Position numbers and translations under genes: made by a program
Shown here: piece after piece, positions 9,277-18,922 of the stretch
How positions within the stretch are numbered: position 1 is the first letter of the stretch
How the letters are laid out: each line of letters begins with the position of its first letter
From: Thalassotalea sp. PP2-459
GTDB taxonomy: Bacteria > Pseudomonadota > Gammaproteobacteria > Enterobacterales > Alteromonadaceae
Direction of reading: 5' to 3'
Length of the DNA stretch: 64,000 nucleotides
NCBI RefSeq assembly: GCF_001913705.1
Contig: NZ_MKQD01000054.1
Location: forward strand, 81,994 to 145,993
Notes under the pieces: generated by a model
Told to the model about the DNA's origin: nothing
Database searches by the model: none
Seen by the model: the letters and a program-made list of their open reading frames with translations, nothing else

Positions 9277-11601
9277 ATGAATGTAGATTCGCTTATCAAT
9301 CGCATTGAAGTCGTTATATTTAGAAAACGTGGTGTAGTATTAGCGCTTTTTGCGATGATCACGGCGTTTCTTATTGTGCAAGCCTCACAAATTAAATTAG
9401 ATGCTGCATTCACGAAAAATATCCCGTTAAACCATGAATACATGCAGACCTATCTCAAGCATCGAGAAAACTTTGGTGGTGCGAATAATGTCCTAATTTC
9501 GGTGTGCCACAAAGACGGTGATATTTTTAACCAAGAGTTTTTTACTGCCCTCAAAGGCGTTCATGATCAACTGTTTTTTATTCCTGGGGTGAATCGCACT
9601 CAAGTTCAATCACTGTTTTCTCCTAGCACGCGCTTTGTTGAAGTTGTAGAAGATGGCTTTGCTGGTGGTCCTGTGGTACCTGCAGACTTTCAACCAACGC
9701 CTGAGGGGTTGGCTATTGTTAAAGGCAATATAGAAAAAGCAGGCATTGTAGGCCGAATTATTGCTGACGACTACAGTTGTGCAATGGTTAAAGCAACGCT
9801 CATGGAGAATCACCCTGAAACAGGAGAAAAGCTTGATTCGATTGCGTTAGCTAATAAGCTCGAAAATGAAGTGAGAAAGCCTTTTGAAAAAGATAATATA
9901 ACCGTACATATTATCGGCTTTACCAAAATGGTCGGTGATGTTGCAGACGGTGCCAAAGGAGTGGTGACCTTTTTTGCGGTAGCAATTGTTATCACGGCTA
10001 TCATGGTATTTATTTTCTCCCGATCTCTATCGTTAACACTGTTACCCATTGCGTGTTCTATTGTTGCGGTTGTGTGGCAAATGGGACTACTATCAACATT
10101 AGGTTTTGGCTTAGATCCCATGTCTATTCTTGTGCCATTTCTAGTGTTTGCCATTGGTGTTAGTCACGGGGTACAGATGATCAATGCAGTAGGGAAACGC
10201 GTTGCACAAGGGTTTACAACGAAAGCTGCTGCTCAGTTCAGTTTCAAATCTTTGGTGGTACCTGGGGTTGCTGCATTACTTTCTGATACCGTTGGTTTTA
10301 TCACATTATTATCGATTGATATCGGTATTATTCGAGAACTTGCAATCACTGCATCGTTAGGTGTTGCAGTAATCATTTTCACTAACTTATTGTTGTTGCC
10401 CATTGTTATTTCATTCCTTGATGTCAGCAAACATAATGCTAAAGATAAAGATGAACGTAGTAGCAGTAATAACCATTGGCAGTGGTTAGCCAGTTTTAGT
10501 AAGCGTGGCCCTGCTACTATTATTCTTATTATTAGTGCCGTACTGTTTTCATTAGGCTTTTATTTTTCACAACAGCTGAAAATTGGCGAACTACATGCAG
10601 GTGCGCCGGCTCTACATGAAGAATCTCGTTATAATCAAGATACGTTTTTAATTACCGATCGTTATGCCATCAGTGTAGATTACATGTCGGTCTTAGTTGA
10701 AACGACAGAGAGCGCTTGTACCAATAGCGAAGTGTTAAAAACGATGGATGCCTTACAATGGCGTATGGAGAACGTTAATGGTGTGCAGTCAGCGGTAAGT
10801 TTAGCCTCAGTACTTAAGGTGATTAATGCTGGCTATTACGAAGGCAACTTAAAATGGCGTATTATTTCACCTAACCGTTACGCGATAGCCCAAGCACTCT
10901 CTAATATTCCAAGCTCTACTGGTCTATTAAATAATGAATGTTCTGTAATGCCGATAATTTTATTTTTAGAAGATCACAAGGCTGAAACAATTACTCGTGT
11001 GGTAGAGCAAGCTAAATTAGCGATTGATGAACTTAATAATGATTTACTCACATTTAAACTTGCTTCCGGACCAATAGGGGTTATGGCTGCCACTAATGAA
11101 GCGGTAGAAGCTGCACAAATGCCGATGATGATGTATGTCTACGGTGCGGTAATTTTACTTTGTTTAATTAGCTTTAGAAGTATTCGAGCAACTATCTCGG
11201 TGGTTTTACCTTTATTTATTGTCTCTACCCTCGCACAATGGTTAATGACAGTCTTAGATATCGGATTAACGGTGTCAACATTACCGGTTATTGCATTAGG
11301 TGTAGGTATTGGTGTTGATTATGGTATTTATATTCTGTCAACGATGAGCGTTCGTTTACGAGAAGGTATGACTGTTAATGAAGCCTATTTAAATGCACTT
11401 CAAGAAAGAGGCAGCGCAGTACTATTTACCGGTGTAACTTTAGCTATTGGAGTTTCAACGTGGTTTTTCTCAGATCTCAAATTCCAAATGGATATGGGAA
11501 TATTACTTACTTTTATGTTTTTAGTGAACATGCTTGCCGCGATTACTATTTTACCCGCGATAGCGAGTTTCTTGTGGCGAGATAAAAGGCAAGTAAGCTA
11601 A
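9277..11601 (+). CDS. MMPL-family RND transporter
   Basis: A 774-residue inner-membrane protein of the RND superfamily, MMPL type. It has two repeats, each with one N-terminal helix, a periplasmic loop and a bundle of five helices (about residues 20-37 and 220-385; 410-430 and 615-765). The second bundle contains LPVIALGVGIGVDYGIYILS, typical of the charged TM4 region of these transporters. Members such as MmpL3 and HpnN move lipids. There is no adjacent membrane-fusion protein or TolC; instead the partners are the YCF48-like, DUF1329 and DUF1302 proteins. It ends the cluster and is followed by a terminator. Confidence 0.9.
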   Translation: MNVDSLINRIEVVIFRKRGVVLALFAMITAFLIVQASQIKLDAAFTKNIPLNHEYMQTYLKHRENFGGANNVLISVCHKDGDIFNQEFFTALKGVHDQLFFIPGVNRTQVQSLFSPSTRFVEVVEDGFAGGPVVPADFQPTPEGLAIVKGNIEKAGIVGRIIADDYSCAMVKATLMENHPETGEKLDSIALANKLENEVRKPFEKDNITVHIIGFTKMVGDVADGAKGVVTFFAVAIVITAIMVFIFSRSLSLTLLPIACSIVAVVWQMGLLSTLGFGLDPMSILVPFLVFAIGVSHGVQMINAVGKRVAQGFTTKAAAQFSFKSLVVPGVAALLSDTVGFITLLSIDIGIIRELAITASLGVAVIIFTNLLLLPIVISFLDVSKHNAKDKDERSSSNNHWQWLASFSKRGPATIILIISAVLFSLGFYFSQQLKIGELHAGAPALHEESRYNQDTFLITDRYAISVDYMSVLVETTESACTNSEVLKTMDALQWRMENVNGVQSAVSLASVLKVINAGYYEGNLKWRIISPNRYAIAQALSNIPSSTGLLNNECSVMPIILFLEDHKAETITRVVEQAKLAIDELNNDLLTFKLASGPIGVMAATNEAVEAAQMPMMMYVYGAVILLCLISFRSIRATISVVLPLFIVSTLAQWLMTVLDIGLTVSTLPVIALGVGIGVDYGIYILSTMSVRLREGMTVNEAYLNALQERGSAVLFTGVTLAIGVSTWFFSDLKFQMDMGILLTFMFLVNMLAAITILPAIASFLWRDKRQVS

Positions 11602-11636
11602 ATTTTTTATATAAATTAAACTGCATAAATAAACGA

Positions 11637-11660
11637 GAAAATGGCCGAAAGGCCATTTTC
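11637..11660 (+). terminator. Terminator after the envelope cluster
   Basis: A 10-bp perfect stem (GAAAATGGCC with GGCCATTTTC) closed by a GAAA tetraloop. The T-run is short, so efficiency is uncertain. The rest of the gap up to 11858 (about 200 bases) is AT-rich and shows no further feature I can support. Confidence 0.65.
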
Positions 11661-11858
11661 TATTTATAACAAGTGAATAAACAACTATCACTGCATATAA
11701 AGCTTTACGCTTACTTGTGAACTCTTAGTAAATATTAAAAAATATCTCTCGCAATCGCTTAAATTTATTAATAAAATTCATCAAATAGTCTATGCTCATA
11801 GACATAAATATAAAATTATACAAATTATTTCACACGTTTTATCCAAAAGGAAAACGGC

Positions 11859-14800
11859 ATGGCGTTAGTAGATGGTTTACCCTCAGTGATACTTTCGAAC
11901 GTAGCACAGTTAATACAGCAAAAAGTTCCTGCAGACACCGCTCCTTTAGTTGAGCAGTTTGCTGAACTGTTATATAACAATATTTCTCATAAAGATTTAG
12001 CGCATCGAAACGATAGCGATATGTACGGTGCAACATTAAGTCTTTGGAACTCTCTGAATGGGCATAAGGATAAAAAACCTGTTATTAAGGTGTTTAATCC
12101 TCAAGTGTCTAAAAATGGTTGGAAATCAAGCCATACCATTATTGAAATTATTGTCAGTGACATGCCTTTTTTGGTTGACTCTGTTCGTATTGCTCTTACC
12201 CGTTTAGGGTTATCGCCACACTTGATGATTAATAATCCAATTAAGCTAGTGAGAGATAAAAGCGGTAATATTACCAAGCTAAGCTCATCTTCAAATAAGC
12301 GTTTTAAAGCAACCTCGACAGAAACCGTTTTCTTTATTGAAATTGATAGACAAAGTGAGCAATCTGACCTTGATACTATTGCAGATGAATTACGATCAGT
12401 TGTCGACGATATTGTTATAACAGTTGCTGACTGGCAACCAATGACAACTAAACTTAAAGATGTTATTCAACGCACTGAAAAAGCCAAACTACCTTGTTCA
12501 GATGAAGAAAAGTCTGAAAGTTTGGCGTTTTTAAAATGGATTTTAGATAACAACTTTACCCTATTAGGTTATCGTTCCTATGATGTTAAATCCTTAAAAG
12601 GAGACATGGCGTTATCTGCTGATGATGAAACTAGTCTCGGCCTGATGAAAAACTCTAAAGGTACTAAAGAACGGCTGCTTTCAAAGTTAAGTGAATCTGC
12701 TCGTGAAATTGCTTTAGGTGATAACTTACTTATTTTAACCAAAACAAATTCTCGCTCACGAGTACATCGTCCAGCGTTGCTTGATTACATCGGTATCAAA
12801 CGCTTCGATGCAAAAGGTAATGTAATAGGTGAAGAGCGCTTTCTTGGTTTATTTGGCTCTGCATACTATACCAATAGTGCGTTGGAGCTACCCTTAATTA
12901 AATCTAAAGTACAAGCAGTATGTGAAGACTCAGGTTATGCGAAAGATACACATGCTTATAAAACCTTGATTAATATTTTAGAAACATATCCACGAGATGA
13001 AATATTACAATCGCGCCCAGAAGAATTATTGAAAAACGTGTTAGGCATTTTTCAAATGCAAGAACGTGATTATTCAGGTTTGTTTATTCGAAGAGATGCA
13101 TTCGATCGTTTTTATTCTTGTATGGTTTACGTGCGTAGAGAACGTTACAACACGGCATTACGTGTGCAAACTCAAAAACTTCTTCAAAAAGCCTTTGATA
13201 GTGATGAAGAAGTAGAGTTTACAACATTTTTCTCTGAGTCACCTCAGGCAAGAACACACTACACTGTGCGAGTCAATTCAACAAAAGCAGATATTAACGT
13301 GAAAGAACTTGAAAATAACTTGAATCAAGCAGCGCGTAGCTGGGATGATAAACTAGCTGATGCCTTAAATTCGCATAAAGGTGAAGAAAAAGGTAAAGCA
13401 CTTAGCCGCAAATATGTCAGTTTTCCTCAAGCATATAAAGATGAAGTATTGCCAGGTTCAGCAATTGTTGATATTGAAAAACTAGAAGCAGTTTCAGGCA
13501 ACAACAAGTTAGAAATGCTTTTTTACCAACCGCAAGAAGAAAAAGCAGACAGCAATTTTGTTAAACTAAAACTATTCCATACTGGTGAGCCATTGCACTT
13601 ATCTGACGTGCTTCCAATGCTAGAAAACTTTGGTTTACGTGTGATTGGTGAAAGTCCGTATGCTGTTCGTGCAGCAGACGGTGAAATGTGTTGGATATTA
13701 GACTTTTCGATGTTATTAACAGGTGATGGTGCTTTTAGTTTAGAAAAAGTACAAACCTTGTTCCAAGATGCATTTTCAAAAGTGTGGACGGGTAAACTTG
13801 AAGATGACGGTTTTAACCGATTAATCTTAGGCGCACAATTGGCTGGTCGTGAAGTCTCTATTTTACGTGCCTATGCAAAGTATGAACGTCAAATTGGTGG
13901 TACGTTTAGCCAAAACTATATTGAAGATACGTTTGCGCGTTATCCAAATATAGCCGAGCTATTGCTTAAACTTTTCGAGTTGCGTTTTGAGCCTAAAGGT
14001 AAACAAAACCCTAAAACAATTGCTAAGTTATTAGAAGAAATTGAATCATCACTTGATAACGTTGCAAACTTAGATGATGACCGCATTATTCGTCGTTTCG
14101 TTGAAATGATTAATGCGACTATTCGAACTAATTACTTCCAACCTGATGATAATGGCGAAGAAAAACCTTACATTTCATTTAAAATTACACCAAGTGTTAT
14201 TTCAGATATACCACAACCCGTACCTGCGTTTGAAATATTCGTATATTCTCCACAAGTAGAAGGTGTTCATTTACGAGGTGGTAAAGTAGCGCGTGGTGGC
14301 TTACGTTGGTCAGACAGACGTGAAGATTTCCGCACTGAAGTGTTGGGCTTAGTGAAAGCACAGCAAGTTAAAAATACTGTCATAGTTCCCGTGGGGGCAA
14401 AAGGTGGTTTTGTTTGTAAACAACTACCTACAGGTGATCGAAATGAAATATTTGAAGCTGGTAAAGAATGTTACCGCACCTTTATCCGCGGCTTATTAGA
14501 CATTACCGATAATATTATTCAAGGGGAAGTCATTCCTCCATCGAATGTTGTACGTCATGACGAAGATGACCCGTATTTAGTTGTTGCCGCTGATAAAGGC
14601 ACAGCAACATTTTCTGACATTGCTAACGGTATTTCAGAAGAATATAACTTTTGGATGGGGGATGCTTTCGCTTCAGGTGGCAGTGTTGGTTACGACCATA
14701 AAGGCATGGGCATTACCGCTAGAGGCGCGTGGGAATCTGTTAAACGTCATTTCCGTGAAATGGATATTGACTGTCAAACAACAGATTTTACCGTCATTGG

Positions 14801-16700
14801 TGTAGGAGATATGGCTGGTGATGTGTTTGGTAATGGTATGTTGCTTTCAAAACATATTCGATTACAGGCGGCCTTCAACCATATGCATATCTTTATAGAT
14901 CCGTCACCTGATGCGGCAAGTTCATATAAAGAGCGTGAAAGATTATTTAATTTACCAGGTTGCACTTGGGAAGATTACAATAAGAAACTTATTTCAGAAG
15001 GTGGGGGTATTTTCAATCGCTCTGCTAAATCGATAAAGCTAACGCCGCAAATTAAGAAAATGCTAGGTACTCAAAAGCAGAGTATGTCGCCTATTGAGTT
15101 GATCCAAACCATTTTAAAAATGAAAGTAGATTTATTATGGAATGGTGGGATTGGTACCTATGTTAAGGGAAGTAAAGAGTCTCACATTGAAGTAGGTGAT
15201 CGTGCAAATGATGGCTTACGTGTAGATGGTAATGAACTACGCGCTAAAGTAGTAGGAGAGGGTGGTAACCTTGGTTTAACTCAACTTGGTCGAATTGAAT
15301 ATGCTGCTAATGGTGGCCGTATTAACACTGACTCTGTCGATAATGTCGGTGGTGTTGATTGTTCAGATAACGAAGTTAACATTAAAATCTTATTAAATGG
15401 TTTAGTACAAAACGGTGATTTAACCTTAAAGCAACGTAATCAATTGCTATTTGATATGACTGATGATGTATCTGACCTCGTTATTAAAGACTGTTACCGT
15501 CAAACACATTCAATCTCAATTACCGAAATGAGAGGTTCTACACAACTTAAAGAACAATCTCGTTTTATTAATGCACTGGAACGTACAGGCAAATTAAACC
15601 GCTCATTAGAGTTTATTCCAAATGACGAAGAAATTGCTGATCGTTTAGCACAAGGTAAAGGGTTAACAAGACCTGAGCTTTCAGTGTTACTTGCCTATAG
15701 TAAAATGGTGTTAAAAGAAGATCTTGTTTGTCCTGAGATCACTGAAAACCCGTATCATGATCGTTTATTAATTGAAGCATTTCCTGATGATTTACAAGAT
15801 AAATATCGTGAACAAATGCAAGAGCATCCATTACGCGCTGAAATCATTGCGACTAATTTAGCGAATAATATCGGTAACGACATGGGCTTTAATTTTGTTC
15901 ACCGTATGAGTGATGAAACGGGTGCATCTGTTGCTGAAATTGCAAATTGTTATACGATGGCTAGTGAAGTGTTTGAGCTTTCTTCTTATTGGGAACAAAT
16001 TGGTAATTTAGATAATAAGATCTCTACCATGGTCCAAACTGAAATGCTTTTTCAGTTAAGAAGAACAGTACGTCGTGCAACCAGATGGTTTTTACGTCAC
16101 CGCAATAAATCAATGGATATTGCTCAAACAATTAAATTTTTCCGTTCTACGTTTGATGTCATGTCAGAAAATTTAAATGACTTCTTAATTGAAGATGAAG
16201 TTGAGATGTTAAAACGTGTTGAAAACGACTTGGTCAATGCTGGAGCACCTAAAAATGTCGCTCGAAGAGTATCGCAATTAAGTACGTTATTCTCTGCGAT
16301 GGACTTAGCTGATTTGATTGAACAAGACGGCAGACCAATTAGCTTAATTTCTCACTTATACTTTAAATTAGGTGCGCGTTTAGATTTACATTGGTTCTTA
16401 GATCAAATTAATAAACAGCCAGTTTCAAATCATTGGCAAGCACTAGCTCGAGCTTCATTTAGAGAAGAGCTAGATTGGCAGCAACGTGCTTTAACGGGTG
16501 TTATTTTACGTACTGATGAAAAATGTGAAGATGTTGAAGCTTTGTTAGATTCTTGGTTTGATGCTTATGAGCAACCATTATCTCGCTGGCAACACATTCT
16601 TGACGATTTCAGAATTGGGCAAACTCACGAGTTTGCAAAATTTTCAGTTGCGCTACGAGAGTTAATGCTACTTAGTTTAAATTGTGATCCAACGAAATAA
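11859..16700 (+). CDS. NAD-specific glutamate dehydrogenase, large type
   Basis: A 1613-residue protein of the large bacterial NAD-GDH class (about 180 kDa), which oxidises glutamate to 2-oxoglutarate and ammonium in amino-acid catabolism. The N-terminal half holds regulatory, ACT-like regions; the catalytic part lies around residues 790-1170, with RGGKVARGGLRWSDRREDF, VIVPVGAKGGFVCK and the nucleotide-binding stretch DFTVIGVGDMAGDVFGNGML. The C-terminal 400 residues are helical as in relatives. Length is normal for the class. It has its own terminator and no operon partners. Start chosen at the ATG preceded by AAAAGGAAAA. Confidence 0.96.
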   Translation: MALVDGLPSVILSNVAQLIQQKVPADTAPLVEQFAELLYNNISHKDLAHRNDSDMYGATLSLWNSLNGHKDKKPVIKVFNPQVSKNGWKSSHTIIEIIVSDMPFLVDSVRIALTRLGLSPHLMINNPIKLVRDKSGNITKLSSSSNKRFKATSTETVFFIEIDRQSEQSDLDTIADELRSVVDDIVITVADWQPMTTKLKDVIQRTEKAKLPCSDEEKSESLAFLKWILDNNFTLLGYRSYDVKSLKGDMALSADDETSLGLMKNSKGTKERLLSKLSESAREIALGDNLLILTKTNSRSRVHRPALLDYIGIKRFDAKGNVIGEERFLGLFGSAYYTNSALELPLIKSKVQAVCEDSGYAKDTHAYKTLINILETYPRDEILQSRPEELLKNVLGIFQMQERDYSGLFIRRDAFDRFYSCMVYVRRERYNTALRVQTQKLLQKAFDSDEEVEFTTFFSESPQARTHYTVRVNSTKADINVKELENNLNQAARSWDDKLADALNSHKGEEKGKALSRKYVSFPQAYKDEVLPGSAIVDIEKLEAVSGNNKLEMLFYQPQEEKADSNFVKLKLFHTGEPLHLSDVLPMLENFGLRVIGESPYAVRAADGEMCWILDFSMLLTGDGAFSLEKVQTLFQDAFSKVWTGKLEDDGFNRLILGAQLAGREVSILRAYAKYERQIGGTFSQNYIEDTFARYPNIAELLLKLFELRFEPKGKQNPKTIAKLLEEIESSLDNVANLDDDRIIRRFVEMINATIRTNYFQPDDNGEEKPYISFKITPSVISDIPQPVPAFEIFVYSPQVEGVHLRGGKVARGGLRWSDRREDFRTEVLGLVKAQQVKNTVIVPVGAKGGFVCKQLPTGDRNEIFEAGKECYRTFIRGLLDITDNIIQGEVIPPSNVVRHDEDDPYLVVAADKGTATFSDIANGISEEYNFWMGDAFASGGSVGYDHKGMGITARGAWESVKRHFREMDIDCQTTDFTVIGVGDMAGDVFGNGMLLSKHIRLQAAFNHMHIFIDPSPDAASSYKERERLFNLPGCTWEDYNKKLISEGGGIFNRSAKSIKLTPQIKKMLGTQKQSMSPIELIQTILKMKVDLLWNGGIGTYVKGSKESHIEVGDRANDGLRVDGNELRAKVVGEGGNLGLTQLGRIEYAANGGRINTDSVDNVGGVDCSDNEVNIKILLNGLVQNGDLTLKQRNQLLFDMTDDVSDLVIKDCYRQTHSISITEMRGSTQLKEQSRFINALERTGKLNRSLEFIPNDEEIADRLAQGKGLTRPELSVLLAYSKMVLKEDLVCPEITENPYHDRLLIEAFPDDLQDKYREQMQEHPLRAEIIATNLANNIGNDMGFNFVHRMSDETGASVAEIANCYTMASEVFELSSYWEQIGNLDNKISTMVQTEMLFQLRRTVRRATRWFLRHRNKSMDIAQTIKFFRSTFDVMSENLNDFLIEDEVEMLKRVENDLVNAGAPKNVARRVSQLSTLFSAMDLADLIEQDGRPISLISHLYFKLGARLDLHWFLDQINKQPVSNHWQALARASFREELDWQQRALTGVILRTDEKCEDVEALLDSWFDAYEQPLSRWQHILDDFRIGQTHEFAKFSVALRELMLLSLNCDPTK

Positions 16701-16710
16701 AAAAAGATAA

Positions 16711-16737
16711 AAAATCCCCGCACTTGCGGGGATTTTT
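16711..16737 (+). terminator. Strong terminator after NAD-GDH
   Basis: An 11-bp perfect stem (AAAATCCCCGC with GCGGGGATTTT), ACTT loop, followed by Ts. Directly seen. Confidence 0.92.
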
Positions 16738-16825
16738 GTATTAAAATTACCTATATTCTTTTTTACACCGCAAAATGATTAGCTACTTTTGTTGGTGATT
16801 TTTTGTCAACACATGCAGAGGTACT

Positions 16826-17836
16826 ATGTTTTATTCAGCGATCCGTAAAGTATTATTTCAAATGGACCCCGAAACAACACATGACTTTACGATTAAAGCA
16901 CTGAAAAACACGGGTGCATCACTATTAAATTTTCCTTATAAACAAACAGTATCAGAAAAGCCGGTACAAGTGATGGGTATTCATTTTCCAAATCCTTGTG
17001 GCTTAGCCGCAGGCCTAGATAAAAATGGTGAGTGTATCCGTGCGTTTGACGATATGGGCTTTGGTTTTGTTGAAGTAGGCACGGTAACGCCTAGACCACA
17101 ACCGGGTAATGAGAAACCAAGAATATTCAGACTTGAACAAGCAAATGCCATTATTAATCGTATGGGCTTTAATAACAAAGGCGTTGATTACTTAGTTGAT
17201 CAAGTGAGAAAAGCTAAATTCCGTGGTGTTTTAGGCATTAATATTGGGAAAAATAAAGATACACCCGAAGAAAATGCGAAAGATGATTACATTCACTGTA
17301 TGCGTAAAGTGTATAATTTTGCGACGTATATTACGGTAAACATTTCATCGCCTAACACGCCTGGGTTACGTGAACTTCAATATGGAGATGCGCTAAATGC
17401 CTTGTTATCAGCGTTAAAAGCGGAACAGTTATCATTGGCTCGTCAGTTTGATAAATATGTGCCTATCGCCGTTAAAATTGCTCCTGACTTAACTGAAGAA
17501 GAAATACATTCCATTGCTGAGTGTTTAATCGCCAATGAAATTGATGGTGTTATTGCTACCAACACCACACTCGCTCGTGAAGAAGTTTCTCATTTAGCAC
17601 ATGGCAACGAAGCAGGGGGGTTAAGTGGCACTCCTGTTAAAGACAAAAGCACAGAAGTCATTCGTATATTAGCAAAAGCGCTAGATAATAAATTACCCAT
17701 AATAGGGGTTGGCGGCATTAGTAGTGGCCAAGATGCAAAAGATAAAATTGAAGCCGGTGCAAAGCTAGTACAAGTTTATACCGGTTTTATTTACCAAGGG
17801 CCAGAGCTTGTTAAAGATATTGTTCGCGCATTGTGA
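16826..17836 (+). CDS. pyrD: Dihydroorotate dehydrogenase (quinone), class 2
   Basis: A 336-residue FMN enzyme, the same length as E. coli PyrD. It oxidises dihydroorotate to orotate at the inner membrane and passes electrons to quinone (pyrimidine synthesis). Seen: the N-terminal membrane-associating helix ([20 protein letters not shown]), the FMN-binding [14 protein letters not shown], the catalytic-serine region [15 protein letters not shown], and the phosphate-binding [12 protein letters not shown]. The N-terminal extension marks it as class 2. GAGG lies just before the ATG. It appears monocistronic. Confidence 0.97.
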   Translation: MFYSAIRKVLFQMDPETTHDFTIKALKNTGASLLNFPYKQTVSEKPVQVMGIHFPNPCGLAAGLDKNGECIRAFDDMGFGFVEVGTVTPRPQPGNEKPRIFRLEQANAIINRMGFNNKGVDYLVDQVRKAKFRGVLGINIGKNKDTPEENAKDDYIHCMRKVYNFATYITVNISSPNTPGLRELQYGDALNALLSALKAEQLSLARQFDKYVPIAVKIAPDLTEEEIHSIAECLIANEIDGVIATNTTLAREEVSHLAHGNEAGGLSGTPVKDKSTEVIRILAKALDNKLPIIGVGGISSGQDAKDKIEAGAKLVQVYTGFIYQGPELVKDIVRAL

Positions 17837-17848
17837 TCTTATTAAATA

Positions 17849-17860
17849 GGGTCAGGTACA
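17849..17860 (+). repeat. GGGTCAGGTACA repeat, copy 1
   Basis: This 12-base word occurs 12 bases after the pyrD stop and again 2 bases after the glycosyltransferase stop (24029-24040). Two copies just behind stop codons suggest a dispersed palindromic or REP-type element. The remaining sequence up to 17959 has no gene. Confidence 0.45.
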
Positions 17861-17959
17861 ATTAGACTCTACAAGGGTTAAACCATCGTAGGGGCCTTAC
17901 GTTAACTCTTGGATAAATAACTGAAAGTAAGAAATAAGGGTTTTATATTGAGTATTTGC

Positions 17960-17987
17960 GCGAGGTTTATCAATGAACAAACCTCGC
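17960..17987. terminator. 9-bp hairpin, possible terminator for the minus-strand gene
   Basis: GCGAGGTTT pairs perfectly with AAACCTCGC across a 10-base loop. It lies about 30 bases beyond the stop of the minus-strand coiled-coil gene but has no T-run on either strand, so a terminator role is uncertain. Confidence 0.4.
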
Positions 17988-18015
17988 ACAAGTAGAAGTG
18001 TGATTCTTGGATTCT

Positions 18016-18780
18016 TTAGTTACCGGGTGGAATGGTCACTGCTTTTTTGTTTTCTAACGATTCAATTCGCTCTATCAACAGCTTAATTTGCATATCAAGT
18101 GAGTTAACATTGCTTGCTACTTCAATTTGTTGGCTATTTCTACCTTGAATGTTTTGTTGAATAGCTGCCATATCATCACTTAGTTGATTGATTTCTTGCT
18201 TTAAAGTATTAGCTTGTTGTACTTGTTCAGAAAGTGCATCAACAGTAAATTCTGTAGCCGTTTGTTTTTCAGTAATATTACCAACAGATGCGGCTAACGT
18301 ATTGACGGTATTTGTTACGTTGTTGTTAGCACTCGCTTGTTTTTTATTTTGTGCGCGTAGTTCTTTTATTTCACTTTGGTTTCTTCGCCATGCAGAAGCC
18401 CATAGCTTGTCCATTTCTGCCCAAAGTTTTTCGGTTTTTTCAGAAATAGCTTGTAACTTCGCTTTTAGGGCAACGGTAGACTCGCCCATTTCTTCGCCTG
18501 TAGCAGAGAGTTGATCTTCAAGCTGTTGAATACGTTGTTCAGCTTCATTAATAGAGGTTTTTAATTGCTTATTTTGTTCAAAGAAATAATAACCTGTACC
18601 TGCCAGTGCGAGGTAAATAGCGACGGTAAAAAATATTGACACACCGGATGTTTTACTTGGGGAAGTTACCGTTTTAGTCGGTGTTGTGCTATTTGTATTC
18701 GTTGTTTTGGTTGATGACGGCTTAATATGATCATCATCTAACGTAATGTTTGGAATTTCTGGTTCTACGCGATTAGACAA
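18016..18780 (-). CDS. Single-pass membrane protein with long coiled coil
   Basis: A protein of about 254 residues. It has a cytoplasmic Ser/Thr-rich segment (about 1-37), one membrane helix (SIFFTVAIYLALAGTGYYFF, about 38-57), then a long alpha-helical coiled coil rich in Q, E, K and A to the C-terminus. I do not recognise a named family; similar proteins are annotated as hypothetical or as structural membrane proteins. The frame is open further upstream to a TTG at 18819, but the TTG at 18780 has a better ribosome-binding site (AGAAGG, six bases before) and is preferred. It lies behind asnB in the same direction but is separated from it by a terminator. Confidence 0.7.
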   Translation of the reverse strand: MSNRVEPEIPNITLDDDHIKPSSTKTTNTNSTTPTKTVTSPSKTSGVSIFFTVAIYLALAGTGYYFFEQNKQLKTSINEAEQRIQQLEDQLSATGEEMGESTVALKAKLQAISEKTEKLWAEMDKLWASAWRRNQSEIKELRAQNKKQASANNNVTNTVNTLAASVGNITEKQTATEFTVDALSEQVQQANTLKQEINQLSDDMAAIQQNIQGRNSQQIEVASNVNSLDMQIKLLIERIESLENKKAVTIPPGN

Positions 18781-18879
18781 AATAACGCCTTCTTTGTGAT
18801 TAACTAAAGTAAACCTCAACTTTAAATCAATTTGTGAGAAGTTTTAATAGTTTTGGGTAAATAAATTCACTAAAAGTAT

Positions 18880-18903
18880 AAAACCGGCAAATATGCCGGT
18901 TTT
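18880..18903 (-). terminator. Terminator after asnB
   Basis: A 9-bp stem (AAAACCGGC with GCCGGTTTT) with a 6-base loop; on the minus strand it comes directly after the asnB stop and its 3' arm ends in TTTT. Confidence 0.82.
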
Positions 18904-18922
18904 TCATACACACTAGCGACAG

